Origin: an uncultured Flavobacteriales bacterium
GTDB taxonomy: Bacteria > Bacteroidota > Bacteroidia > Flavobacteriales_D > Sanyastnellaceae
NCBI GenBank assembly: GCA_905478795.1
Contig: CAJQJX010000003.1
Coordinates: 46,369-110,368 of the forward strand
Direction: 5' to 3'
Length of the DNA stretch: 64,000 nt
Shown here: in pieces, positions 35,120 through 43,657 of the stretch
Layout of the letters: the number at the start of each line of letters is the position of its first letter
Numbering within the stretch: position 1 is the stretch's first letter
Made by a program: the position numbers and the translations under genes
Notes under the pieces: generated by a model
What the model saw: only the letters and a program-made list of their open reading frames with translations
Told to the model about the DNA's origin: nothing
Database searches by the model: none

Positions 35120-36100
35120 ATGTCCGATTCTCCACGCTCACGCCGCCCACAGCGCACAGGTCGCTCCGAAAACCCCAATCGGAAGCGCCCAGATGCGGGT
35201 TCCGGCCCAACAGAAAAGCGTGGGTTCGGATCTCGCCGCTCCCTTTCTGACGCCCCGTCCGAGGCCACCGATGGCCCCAAGAGGGAGGCCCGAGGTGGAC
35301 ATAAAAAGGGCCGCCCAGCCACCACGCGTGGGGGCCGCCCACAGAAGTATCGACCCAAAAAACGCGCCCCCCTTAAGGACCCCAATGCCCCCATTCGCCT
35401 GAACAAATTCATTGCGAACTCGGGAGTTTGTGCCCGTCGGGAGGCTGACTTGCTGATTACAGCCGGCGCCGTAAGCGTCAATGGAGAGGTCATCACTGCA
35501 TTGGGCGCAAAAGTGATGCGCACCGACGACGTGGTAGTCGAAGGGCAACGCATCAAACCCGAAGCCAAGCATTACCTCGTCCTCAACAAACCCAAAAACT
35601 TCTTGGGAACGGCGGGCGACAAGCAGGGCCGCAGAACGGTCATGGACCTCGTCCGCAACGCCACGAAAGAAGTGCTCTTGCCCATCGACAAAGTGGAGCG
35701 CATGGACACCGGCTTGCTCCTGTTCACGAACGATCCAGAAATCGCGGAGCGCATGCGCCAACCGGGAACGAAAATTCGCCAGTTGTACCACGTGACCTTG
35801 CAACAGAAAGCCCGTCAAGAGCATTTGGAGGCGATGGTCGAAGGCGTCAGCATTGAAGGTCAGCATTTTCAAGTCGAAGCGGCACACTTCATCGACCCAG
35901 AAAAGCGACCCAAAGAAATCGGCATAGAAATCCACTCCAACCGGCCCAAAGCGCTGACCCGATTGCTCGAGCACCTGGGGTATGACGTGGAGCGTTTAGA
36001 CCGTACGATTTTAGGCCCCCTCACCAAGAAAGATTTGCCCCGTGGACATTGGCGCATGCTTAACCGCGAAGAGTTGAGCCTGCTCAGAATGTCCCTGTAA
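35120..36100 (+). CDS. rluB: 23S rRNA pseudouridine synthase, RluB/RsuA family
   Basis: Isomerises a uridine in ribosomal RNA. The 326-residue protein has a basic, low-complexity N-terminal extension (about 1-92, rich in Arg/Lys/Pro/Gly), an S4 RNA-binding domain (RLNKFIANSGVCARREAD), and the catalytic domain with LNKPKNFLGTAGD and VERMDTGLLLFTND, whose Asp is the nucleophile. The disordered basic extension is common in Bacteroidota members. First gene of a tight run rluB-glycosyltransferase-pyrC-DUF4296. Confidence 0.92.
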   Translation: MSDSPRSRRPQRTGRSENPNRKRPDAGSGPTEKRGFGSRRSLSDAPSEATDGPKREARGGHKKGRPATTRGGRPQKYRPKKRAPLKDPNAPIRLNKFIANSGVCARREADLLITAGAVSVNGEVITALGAKVMRTDDVVVEGQRIKPEAKHYLVLNKPKNFLGTAGDKQGRRTVMDLVRNATKEVLLPIDKVERMDTGLLLFTNDPEIAERMRQPGTKIRQLYHVTLQQKARQEHLEAMVEGVSIEGQHFQVEAAHFIDPEKRPKEIGIEIHSNRPKALTRLLEHLGYDVERLDRTILGPLTKKDLPRGHWRMLNREELSLLRMSL

Positions 36101-36115
36101 CCGATATTGCCCGCC

Positions 36116-36865
36116 GTGTCCGACAGCCTCGTCATCATACCTACTTACAACGAGAAAGAGAACATTTCTCGCATGTTGAATACGGTGATGTCGCTGATTC
36201 CCAAACGCGGCCAACCGTTCCATGTTTTGGTGGTCGATGATGGCTCCCCTGATGGTACAGGAGACCTTGTCCGTGAGGCACAACAAGCCCATGAAGGCCG
36301 CATCCATTTACTCGAACGTTCGGGCAAACTCGGACTGGGAACTGCTTACCTCGCTGGGTTCAAGTGGGGGCTCAATGCCGGTTACAACTATCTCTTCGAG
36401 ATGGACGCAGACTTCAGCCACAATCCCAATGACTTGGAGAGGCTGCGCGAAGCATGCATGGACGGCGCTGGCGTAGCAGTGGGTTCACGATACACCAAAG
36501 GCGGTGCCGTATCCAATTGGCCCTGGCACCGGATCGCGATGAGCTACGGCGCATCGCTTTATGTCAATACAGTGCTGCAGCTCGGTGTCAAAGACCCCAC
36601 TGCAGGATTCAAATGCTACCGGGCAGAGACACTCAAGGCCATTCGACTGGACCACATCCACTTCATCGGATACGCTTTCCAGATCGAGATGAAGTACAAC
36701 GCTAAGCGGCTGGGCTTCTCCATCGCAGAAGTCCCCATCACCTTTGTAGATCGCGTCTTGGGTTCATCGAAAATGAGCCTCAACATCTTCAAGGAAGCCT
36801 TCGTTGGCGTTCTGCAAATGCGCGGCTTTGACATCCGACCTGCCGACGCATCCGACCCCTCATGA
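36116..36865 (+). CDS. polyprenol monophosphomannose synthase (Dpm1-like glycosyltransferase)
   Basis: GT2 enzyme that transfers a sugar from a nucleotide sugar to polyprenyl phosphate at the cytoplasmic face of the membrane. The 249-residue protein shows LVIIPTYNEKENI, VDDGSPDGTGD, the metal-binding FEMDADFSHNP, VGSRYTKGG and AGFKCYRAET, the Dpm1 set. The GTG at 36116 gives the usual N terminus; a TTG three codons earlier is an alternative. The gene ends overlapping pyrC by ATGA. The sugar cannot be told from sequence. Confidence 0.88.
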   Translation: MSDSLVIIPTYNEKENISRMLNTVMSLIPKRGQPFHVLVVDDGSPDGTGDLVREAQQAHEGRIHLLERSGKLGLGTAYLAGFKWGLNAGYNYLFEMDADFSHNPNDLERLREACMDGAGVAVGSRYTKGGAVSNWPWHRIAMSYGASLYVNTVLQLGVKDPTAGFKCYRAETLKAIRLDHIHFIGYAFQIEMKYNAKRLGFSIAEVPITFVDRVLGSSKMSLNIFKEAFVGVLQMRGFDIRPADASDPS

Positions 36866-38241
36866 ACCACCTCTTCACCGGCGCTACCCTCGTGCACGAA
36901 GGCCGCATTGAGATGAGCGACCTCCTGATCGAAGGCGACCGCATCAAAGCCGTAGGCCAAGACCTCTCCCAACATTCCGACCCGGCCATAGCAACCGCGG
37001 CCCAGCACGCTAAAGTGCACGATTGCACAGGGCTCCATTTGCTCCCCGGCTTGATTGATGACCAGGTCCATTTCCGCGAACCGGGCTTGACCCACAAGGC
37101 AGAAATCGCCACAGAATCAAGGGCAGCTGTAGCGGGTGGCATCACCTCCTTTATGGAGATGCCGAACACCGTGCCGCAGTCCCTCAACCAAAACCTGCTT
37201 CAAGACAAGTACGATCGCGCAGCAGAAGTAAGCCCTGCGAACTACAGCTTTTACATGGGCGCTTCCAATGGCAACCTGGACCAGGTGCTGTTAACCGACC
37301 CCCGCACAGTCTGTGGCGTCAAGGTGTTCATGGGAAGCTCTACAGGCGACATGCTGGTCGACGATGCCGCGGTGCTCGAAGGCATCTTCAAGGAGTGCCC
37401 CATGTTGATCGCCACCCACTGCGAAGACGAAGCCACCATCAGGGCCAACGCCGCTGCCGCACGCGCCCAATTCGGGGACGAAGTTCCCATCGGACAACAC
37501 CCCATTATTCGCAGTGCCGAAGCCTGTTACCGCAGCTCTTCTCGGGCCGTGGAACTCGCCGCGCGTACAGGAGCACGGCTGCACGTACTCCACATATCAA
37601 CTGCCCGAGAACTCTCACTCTTCGACGGAACCAAACCCCTTTCCGAGAAGCGCATTACGGCCGAGGCGTGCACCCACCACCTGTGGTTCACCGATGCAGA
37701 CTATGCAGAGCGGGGCACGCGCATCAAATGGAACCCTGCCGTCAAAACGGCAGAGGACCGGGAGGCCGTCCGCGCGGCACTCAAGCCGGGAGGGGCCATC
37801 GACGTGCTCGCCACGGACCACGCGCCACACACCATAGCAGAAAAGGCCAACGGGTATTGGTCTGCACCCTCAGGAGGACCACTCGTCCAACATGCCTTGG
37901 TGGCGCTTTACGAAGGCGTTGCACAGGGTTGGCTGCAGTTAACCGACATTCCCCGCCTGGCCGCTCACCGCGTCGCCGAGTTGTTTGACATTGAAGACCG
38001 GGGCTACCTGCGGCCCGGTTGTTTCGCCGACTTTGTCTTGGTGAACCCCAACGCTTCCTGGACCGTGACTGAAGACAGCATTCTCAGCAAATGCGGTTGG
38101 TCTCCCTTCACTGGCGACCGGTTCTCTGCCCGTGTCGTGGGCACTTGGGTGAATGGAACAGAAGTGTGGGATGGAAAACAGGTAATAGAGCCTGCGAACG
38201 GAGATGCTCCCGCGGGCCGACGCATGACCTTCAACCGATGA
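36862..38241 (+). CDS. pyrC: dihydroorotase
   Basis: Cyclises carbamoyl-aspartate to dihydroorotate in pyrimidine synthesis. The 459-residue amidohydrolase carries LLPGLIDDQVHFREPGLTHK, VKVFMGSSTGDM with a candidate carboxylated lysine, ATHCEDEATI, LHVLHISTA and the catalytic-aspartate motif LATDHAPHT. The canonical H-x-H of the first metal site reads Q-V-H here, a difference I believe is shared with other Bacteroidota homologues. ATGA overlaps on both sides couple it to the glycosyltransferase and the DUF4296 gene. An allantoinase-like role is a less likely alternative. Confidence 0.9.
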   Translation: MNHLFTGATLVHEGRIEMSDLLIEGDRIKAVGQDLSQHSDPAIATAAQHAKVHDCTGLHLLPGLIDDQVHFREPGLTHKAEIATESRAAVAGGITSFMEMPNTVPQSLNQNLLQDKYDRAAEVSPANYSFYMGASNGNLDQVLLTDPRTVCGVKVFMGSSTGDMLVDDAAVLEGIFKECPMLIATHCEDEATIRANAAAARAQFGDEVPIGQHPIIRSAEACYRSSSRAVELAARTGARLHVLHISTARELSLFDGTKPLSEKRITAEACTHHLWFTDADYAERGTRIKWNPAVKTAEDREAVRAALKPGGAIDVLATDHAPHTIAEKANGYWSAPSGGPLVQHALVALYEGVAQGWLQLTDIPRLAAHRVAELFDIEDRGYLRPGCFADFVLVNPNASWTVTEDSILSKCGWSPFTGDRFSARVVGTWVNGTEVWDGKQVIEPANGDAPAGRRMTFNR

Positions 38242-38606
38242 GCGCTCATTGGAAATTAGGACTTCTCGGTGCGTGTCTTTTGGTGGCATCCGGGTGTGAC
38301 CCTCGCCATAAACAAGACGTTCCCACCCCCCCTCAGAACATGGTCGATCGGACCACCTTCATTCACCTGCATGCAGACCTCCAACTGCTTGAAGCCGCAT
38401 ACCGGCAACGCATGCTTCCGGGCGGAGATAGGGACGCCGTAAGGGCCGCTCAGCGCGCCCTCCTTCTGAACAATGCCGGGGTGAGCGACTCGGCCTTTAC
38501 AGCCACCTACAACTGGTGGTATAGCCAACCAGAAGCGCTGCCAGCCATCCTACAAGAGGTCCAAGTCACGCTCGATTCGCTCGAGCGCAACAGCAAGTGG
38601 AATTGA
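38238..38606 (+). CDS. DUF4296 lipoprotein
   Basis: A 122-residue lipoprotein with signal LGLLGACLLVASGC and a mostly helical mature part (FIHLHADLQLLEAAY, FTATYNWWYSQPEALPAILQEV), matching the Bacteroidota-specific DUF4296 family of unknown function. The ATG overlaps the pyrC stop (ATGA), which supports this start and coupling. It converges with the epimerase gene with no spacer. Confidence 0.8.
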   Translation: MSAHWKLGLLGACLLVASGCDPRHKQDVPTPPQNMVDRTTFIHLHADLQLLEAAYRQRMLPGGDRDAVRAAQRALLLNNAGVSDSAFTATYNWWYSQPEALPAILQEVQVTLDSLERNSKWN

Positions 38607-39671
38607 TCAACGGCTGAGGCCTCTGCGCGTAGTCTCTCGCAACACCTCCTCAATGGGAGTAAACGCGAATCCAGGCAGAGCGGCACGCACTTTTGACGTG
38701 TTGTATTGGTGATGGACCCGCGTGTTTTTGGCCATGTCCCGGGTCAACTGTGCGGGTGTTCTGGTCAAAACTCCCCAAAGTGTCGCCAAACGCCAACCCA
38801 AACCCAGCATCCATCCCGCAAGGGGTTTGGACGGAGCCTTCACCCCCAATCCCTGGGCCACCCAGCCCATCAATTTCCGGTAAGAGAGGTCTTCGGAAGA
38901 CACCACAAAGCGTTCACCCAATATGCCCTCCTGCCCTGCATCTGCCGCCTCATCCAACGCCGCCATAACACGGATCAAATCTGCAGCCCCCACAAAGCCA
39001 TTGCCCCCAGCGGGGTAATAACGGCGCGCCTGTGCCACCCTCCGGTACACCATGCCTGAACTCTCATCGTATCGGGCATCTCCCAAAATGATGGTGGGGT
39101 TGACCACAATCAACTCCATCCCCTCCGCTTCGGCCCTCCAGGCCTCCATTTCGGCCGCCCTTTTGCTGACCCCATAAGGAGACGCTCCAACGCCCTCTGC
39201 CCAATCCGACTCCTCGTGCACCGCCTCTCCGCCCTCGGTGGTGCGGCCCAAGGCAGCCACCGAAGACACATGGACCAACCGCCTCACTCCAGCACCCAAC
39301 GCGGCATTGACCACGTTTGAAGTGCCCACTTGATTGACGGCTTTGAGCTGTGCCTCGTCGCCTGTTTGAAAACTGACCCGGCCTGCGGCGTGAAACACCC
39401 GGTGGCATCCCGCCATCGCGTCTTCCAACGCCAACACATCCGATAAATCCGCCTCGCGCCACTCCAACTCCGACCAAGCTTGCGAAAAATTCTCGCCCAA
39501 CTCTTCTTCTAGAAATGCAGCCACACGGTCCACGTTGCTACCCGCTCTCCGGAGGGCTACCGTAGGCCATCCACGTTTTAATCGCCACGCCAAACGGTAC
39601 ATTCCGACCAGCCCTGTGGCGCCTGTGACCAATTCTTGAGAGGGCCCATGCCCAGGTTGCGGTTCCAACAT
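38607..39671 (-). CDS. NAD-dependent epimerase/dehydratase (extended SDR)
   Basis: A 354-residue extended short-chain dehydrogenase. The nucleotide-binding motif VTGATGLVGMY lies near the N terminus, followed by VFHAAGRVSF, VHVSSVAALG, the catalytic YGVSK and VVNPTIILG. It resembles dihydroflavonol-reductase-like epimerases of Bacteroidota; the substrate is unknown. I use the ATG at 39671, which places TGATGLVG normally; an ATG at 39722 would overlap uvrC. Divergent from uvrC. Confidence 0.85.
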   Translation of the reverse strand: MLEPQPGHGPSQELVTGATGLVGMYRLAWRLKRGWPTVALRRAGSNVDRVAAFLEEELGENFSQAWSELEWREADLSDVLALEDAMAGCHRVFHAAGRVSFQTGDEAQLKAVNQVGTSNVVNAALGAGVRRLVHVSSVAALGRTTEGGEAVHEESDWAEGVGASPYGVSKRAAEMEAWRAEAEGMELIVVNPTIILGDARYDESSGMVYRRVAQARRYYPAGGNGFVGAADLIRVMAALDEAADAGQEGILGERFVVSSEDLSYRKLMGWVAQGLGVKAPSKPLAGWMLGLGWRLATLWGVLTRTPAQLTRDMAKNTRVHHQYNTSKVRAALPGFAFTPIEEVLRETTRRGLSR

Positions 39672-39709
39672 CTCCGCCGAAGGTAACTTGCCGGGACCCG
39701 CCGTGCCCG

Positions 39710-41518
39710 ATGGAAGCCTCACCCCACATACGCCGCATCCTCCAGCGACTGCCTGACAGTCCTGGCGTCTACCAGCATTTCGACGCGGAGGGCAACCTGC
39801 TCTATATCGGCAAGGCCAAAAGCCTCAAAAAGCGGGTCGCGAGCTACTTCAACAAGAAGACCTACGAGAATGGTAAAACCCGCCTGCTCGTCAAGAAAAT
39901 AGCCGACGTTCGGTTCATTGTCGTGCAGACCGAGGTAGACGCTTTGCTGTTGGAAAACAGCATGATCAAAGAGCACCAACCGCGCTACAACATTGAACTC
40001 AAAGACGACAAGACCTATCCGTCCATCGTCATCCGAAAAGAGCGCTTTCCCCGGGTCCACTCCACCAGAAACGTGATCAAAAACGGCTCCGAATACTTTG
40101 GGCCTTATGCTTCTGTCAAAACGATGCATGCCGTGCTCGACATCGCCCGAAAACTGCACCCCATTCGCAATTGCAGCTACGACCTGAGCCAGAAAAACAT
40201 TGATGCCGGCAAATTTCGAGCCTGTCTGGAACACGACCTCGGCAATTGCAAGGCCCCTTGTGTCGGGAAACAAAGCCTCGAAGATTATGACCGCGGCGTA
40301 GAGGCCATCCGCGACATCCTCAAGGGCAACATCAAAGACCTGGTCCGCACCTATGACAAAGCCATGCATCAGGCTGCAGAGGAGTTTGCTTTTGAAGCCG
40401 CCGAAGATTTCAAACGCCGCAAGGGCGCGCTCAAAAAGTTCCAAGCCAAGAGCACGGTAGTGAACCCGAGCATCCACGATGTCGAAGTGTATTCCGTGGT
40501 GAGTGACCCTTCGGCTGGCTATGTCAACTTCATGAAAATCATGGATGGCAGCATCGTCCATGGACAAACCTTGGAACTCCGAAAGAGGCTCGAAGAAAGC
40601 GACCAAGACTTGCTTGAATATGGCATTCTTGAATTTCGTAGAAGGTTCGACCTCCACAGCCCCGAGATCTACACCAACCTTGCAGTGCGGCCTATTCTCA
40701 ACGAAGTGAAATGGCATGTTCCCCAGCGCGGAGACAAAAAGCGCCTGATTGAACTCTCGGAGCGCAACGCCAAGTACACCATGCTCGACAAGCGCAAGCA
40801 ACAAGAGCAAGTAGACCCTGAAGCGGCGCAAAACCGCATCATGGAGACCCTCCAAAAAGACCTCCACCTCAAGGATTTGCCGGTGCACATTGAGTGCTTT
40901 GACAACTCGAACATCCAAGGCACCCATCCCGCTTCGGCATGTGTGGTCTTCAAAAAAGCCAAGCCCGCCAAAGCAGATTACCGGAAGTTCAACATCAAAA
41001 CCGTTGAGGGTCCAGACGACTTTGCCTCTATGGCAGAGGTGGTACACAGACGCTACAAAAGGCTGAGAGACGAAGGCGAGCCCCTGCCCCAGCTCATCAT
41101 CGTAGACGGAGGCAAAGGACAGCTTTCCAGCGCTGTGGGGGCATTAGAAAACCTGGGCCTCATGGGCAAAGTAGCCATCATTGGCATAGCCAAACGGTTA
41201 GAAGAGCTGTACTTCCCTGGTGACAGCATTCCCTTGCACCTCGATAAACGATCGGAGTCGTTGAAGTTGATTCAACGCATGCGGGACGAAGCCCACCGGT
41301 TCTCATTGTCCCATCACCGCAAACGAAGAAGTGCCGCCGCATTGCGCAGCGAATTGGACGACATTCCAGGCATTGGACCGGCCACCCGTCACAAACTGCT
41401 GGCCGAATTTGGTACCGTTGATCGGATCAAATCAGCCACAGAAGAAGCCCTGCTCAAGGTCACCTCACTCAAAGTGATACAGGCCATGCGTGCCCATTGG
41501 CAAGAGAAGGAAGGGTGA
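39710..41518 (+). CDS. uvrC: excinuclease ABC subunit C
   Basis: Makes both incisions in nucleotide excision repair after UvrA/UvrB damage recognition. The 602-residue protein has an N-terminal GIY-YIG nuclease (PGVYQHFD and LLYIGKAKSLKKRVASYF), a Cys-containing region (CLEHDLGNCKAPCVG), a UVR motif (FAFEAAEDFKRRKGALKKF), an RNase H-like nuclease domain (CFDNSNIQGTHPASACVV, IVDGGKGQL) and C-terminal helix-hairpin-helix motifs (IPGIGPATRHKLL). All catalytic landmarks are present. Confidence 0.97.
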   Translation: MEASPHIRRILQRLPDSPGVYQHFDAEGNLLYIGKAKSLKKRVASYFNKKTYENGKTRLLVKKIADVRFIVVQTEVDALLLENSMIKEHQPRYNIELKDDKTYPSIVIRKERFPRVHSTRNVIKNGSEYFGPYASVKTMHAVLDIARKLHPIRNCSYDLSQKNIDAGKFRACLEHDLGNCKAPCVGKQSLEDYDRGVEAIRDILKGNIKDLVRTYDKAMHQAAEEFAFEAAEDFKRRKGALKKFQAKSTVVNPSIHDVEVYSVVSDPSAGYVNFMKIMDGSIVHGQTLELRKRLEESDQDLLEYGILEFRRRFDLHSPEIYTNLAVRPILNEVKWHVPQRGDKKRLIELSERNAKYTMLDKRKQQEQVDPEAAQNRIMETLQKDLHLKDLPVHIECFDNSNIQGTHPASACVVFKKAKPAKADYRKFNIKTVEGPDDFASMAEVVHRRYKRLRDEGEPLPQLIIVDGGKGQLSSAVGALENLGLMGKVAIIGIAKRLEELYFPGDSIPLHLDKRSESLKLIQRMRDEAHRFSLSHHRKRRSAAALRSELDDIPGIGPATRHKLLAEFGTVDRIKSATEEALLKVTSLKVIQAMRAHWQEKEG

Positions 41519-41531
41519 GCCTGAACAGGCC

Positions 41532-42647
41532 TCAGTGAGGATTTGAATACGCAGGTTCAGCAAGGAATTCCGCGTCTGTCAATGTGTGCAGGAAAGCGAT
41601 GAGGTCCTCGCGGTCAACGTCCGTTAGTCCCAAGCCGTAATCCACATTGTACTGCATCATCGGATCCAATGACGTGCTGGAAACAGCACCATGGTCGTAG
41701 TGGTCGAGCACCTCATCGATATCCGCAAACCTACCGTCGTGCATGTAGGGAGCAGACACCATCACATTGCGGAGGGAGGGCGTCTTGAATTTGCCCAGAT
41801 CCGCTTCATCCCCCGTGACCCCCATGTATCCGATGTCCTGCATGTCGGCATCGGCGTCGAGACCGTTGTTGCCGAATTGATGGCTGGAGAAGTCCAATCC
41901 ACTATGGCAGTGCGCACAATCCGCACCACTGCCTTCAGGGTTGAAGGGGTCGAATTCATCGAAGAACAGCATCCGCCCGCGTTCCTCACTCTCGGTCAGC
42001 TCAACTTCGCCCAACAACCAGCGGTCGTACCTGCTCTGGTTCGACACCATGGAAAACAGGAACTGCTCCAATGCCTTTGCAATCAATTCTTCGGTGACAA
42101 CCTCGGAATCGAACGCCCGCTTGAACTGGTCGGCATATGCCTGTTCTGCACCCAACTTCAGAATGACGTTTTCCAAACTTTCATCCATCTCCAACGCGTC
42201 CTCGATGGGTTGCAAAACCTGTTCGCGGAGGGAAGCTGCACGACCATCCCAGAAAAAGCCATGATCGTGTGAGCCCTCATGATGGACATGCCATGCGAGG
42301 TTCGACAAAACCATGCTGTGTCTGTGGCCCTCCTCACCAGCGATGCCAATACTAAAGACAGCCATATCCGAGAAATTGTAGGATTGCATGTGGCAATCCG
42401 CACAGGCTTGAGTGTTGTTCCCTGAAAGCCCTTTCTCGTGAAACAGCATGCGGCCCAACTGCACCCCAGACTCGGTCATGGGGTTGTCCTCCGGAAGAAC
42501 GGGCGGAGGGAAGTGGCCCACCTCCAACACATACGGCGTGGGGTCGTGCAAGACGGGCTCTGTTGGCTCCGAGAGCCCACTATCGACGCATCCTGAAGTC
42601 ATCAGAATGCCAACCGTGAACAAGAAGATGTACGAAGATGGGTTCAT
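41532..42647 (-). CDS. diheme cytochrome c peroxidase / MauG-family lipoprotein
   Basis: A 371-residue lipoprotein (FTVGILMTSGC) with two c-type haem sites, CADCH and CAHCH, and the CcpA/MauG fold (VQLGRMLFHEKGLSGNNTQ, FFWDGRAASLREQ, KTPSLRNVMVSAPYMHDGRF). It should sit in the periplasm, lipid-anchored. The start overlaps the stop of the upstream MbnP-like gene (ATGA). In methanotrophs a MauG-type enzyme (MbnH) oxidises a tryptophan of MbnP to build a copper site, so the pairing here suggests the same kind of post-translational modification rather than peroxide detoxification. This functional reading is inference. Confidence 0.88.
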   Translation of the reverse strand: MNPSSYIFLFTVGILMTSGCVDSGLSEPTEPVLHDPTPYVLEVGHFPPPVLPEDNPMTESGVQLGRMLFHEKGLSGNNTQACADCHMQSYNFSDMAVFSIGIAGEEGHRHSMVLSNLAWHVHHEGSHDHGFFWDGRAASLREQVLQPIEDALEMDESLENVILKLGAEQAYADQFKRAFDSEVVTEELIAKALEQFLFSMVSNQSRYDRWLLGEVELTESEERGRMLFFDEFDPFNPEGSGADCAHCHSGLDFSSHQFGNNGLDADADMQDIGYMGVTGDEADLGKFKTPSLRNVMVSAPYMHDGRFADIDEVLDHYDHGAVSSTSLDPMMQYNVDYGLGLTDVDREDLIAFLHTLTDAEFLAEPAYSNPH

Positions 42648-43600
42648 CCTTGGATCCAGCGGCGGGTCGTCCGCTCACTGCCCGAAACCACGGAGATAAA
42701 GAATGATCCTTGACGCACATCGATGATGCGTTGGCGAGAAGTCCCCGCCGGAATCGTGAGTTTCTGAATCGGTCGGCCAAGCACGTCCATCAACGTCACC
42801 TCTGTTGTCACTGTAACCGGCGCATGAAACGCGATTTCAGCACCACCCTCAAGTGGCATCAAATCGAATCCAAATGCCATTTCAATGGTTGGAGAAACGG
42901 AAGCCGCTCCGGGCAAACGGAATACATGTTGGGCCAGGTTGTCACACACAGTGACCGCTTCACCGGTCTCACCGTGATTGATCAGACCTGCGGCCACGGA
43001 AAGGTTGGTATAGAACCCGTAGATGTCTGCCTCCACATCCAACATCAGAACGCCATTCTCGATGGTGGCCAACACCTCCATCTCTCCAGGGGTGTGATTG
43101 TTGTCACCCAAAGCGTGAATTTCGTGGCCCACAATCCCATTGAGTCCTGCTCCACCTTCAAGCGCAATAAAGCGGTATCCGCTCGCCCATCCCCAATGCA
43201 TGCTCGGCACCTGGGGTGCTAAGGGGTGTCCAGCGGGCCATTGTGCTGGATCAGCATGGTTGTTGTCCGCATCCACACCAACATTGAACTTGAGCCCTTC
43301 CACATTCTCCACACCGCTGACTTCACCCAACGGATACACCTCATCTACGAAGGCATCCGCCAGAACATAAGCCCCCTCGATAGAGGTCTCCTGACCACCG
43401 TCGTGTACAATGGTGAACATGCTCAAGTAGTATTCCAGGCGGTCCACCTCCACTTCTTCACCCAACGTCGTGATCAGACTCACACCCGCGTCAAATTCGA
43501 CCTGTCCAGCCTTGTGGTCAATGCGCAACTCGACAGGAGTCTGTGCCATCATGACGCCACTGGTGACGATAAACAAGGTAAGTATGCCGGCCTTGAACAT
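42644..43600 (-). CDS. MbnP-like protein with T9SS type A sorting domain
   Basis: A 318-residue secreted protein: signal peptide (ILTLFIVTSGVMMAQ), an MbnP-like domain (about 20-245) with NHADPAQWPAGHPLAP and MHWGWASGYRFIALEG, a pattern shared with MbnP copper-binding proteins, and a C-terminal about 75-residue T9SS type A sorting domain (VTLMDVLGRPIQKLTIPAG, FFISVVSGSERTTRRWI). The start at 43600 is set by the signal peptide. Its stop overlaps the start of the diheme peroxidase gene. Known MbnP proteins bind copper after a Trp is converted to kynurenine by MbnH; whether that happens here is untested. Surface attachment via T9SS would be an unusual arrangement. Confidence 0.82.
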   Translation of the reverse strand: MFKAGILTLFIVTSGVMMAQTPVELRIDHKAGQVEFDAGVSLITTLGEEVEVDRLEYYLSMFTIVHDGGQETSIEGAYVLADAFVDEVYPLGEVSGVENVEGLKFNVGVDADNNHADPAQWPAGHPLAPQVPSMHWGWASGYRFIALEGGAGLNGIVGHEIHALGDNNHTPGEMEVLATIENGVLMLDVEADIYGFYTNLSVAAGLINHGETGEAVTVCDNLAQHVFRLPGAASVSPTIEMAFGFDLMPLEGGAEIAFHAPVTVTTEVTLMDVLGRPIQKLTIPAGTSRQRIIDVRQGSFFISVVSGSERTTRRWIQG

Positions 43601-43645
43601 TTTAGAAATTACTTGTTCTAAGTAAGATACAAAATCTTGGACACA

Positions 43646-43653
43646 TAGCTTTG
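43646..43653 (+). promoter_or_regulatory. -7 box (TAGCTTTG) immediately before thiL
   Basis: Exact TAnnTTTG match ending 4 nt before the thiL ATG. With the usual distance from this box, transcription would begin at the start codon itself, implying a leaderless mRNA. Confidence 0.5.
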
Positions 43654-43657
43654 CCTG

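Noticed and set aside
39719..41047. A 442-codon open frame on the minus strand inside uvrC
   Set aside because: Fully antisense to a gene with all UvrC domains; the translation has no recognisable domain and such long antisense frames are expected from the biased codon use here.
41519..41545. Two tiny hairpins between uvrC and the diheme peroxidase gene
   Set aside because: Stems of 4-5 bp with very short loops and no T-tract; not enough to call a terminator.
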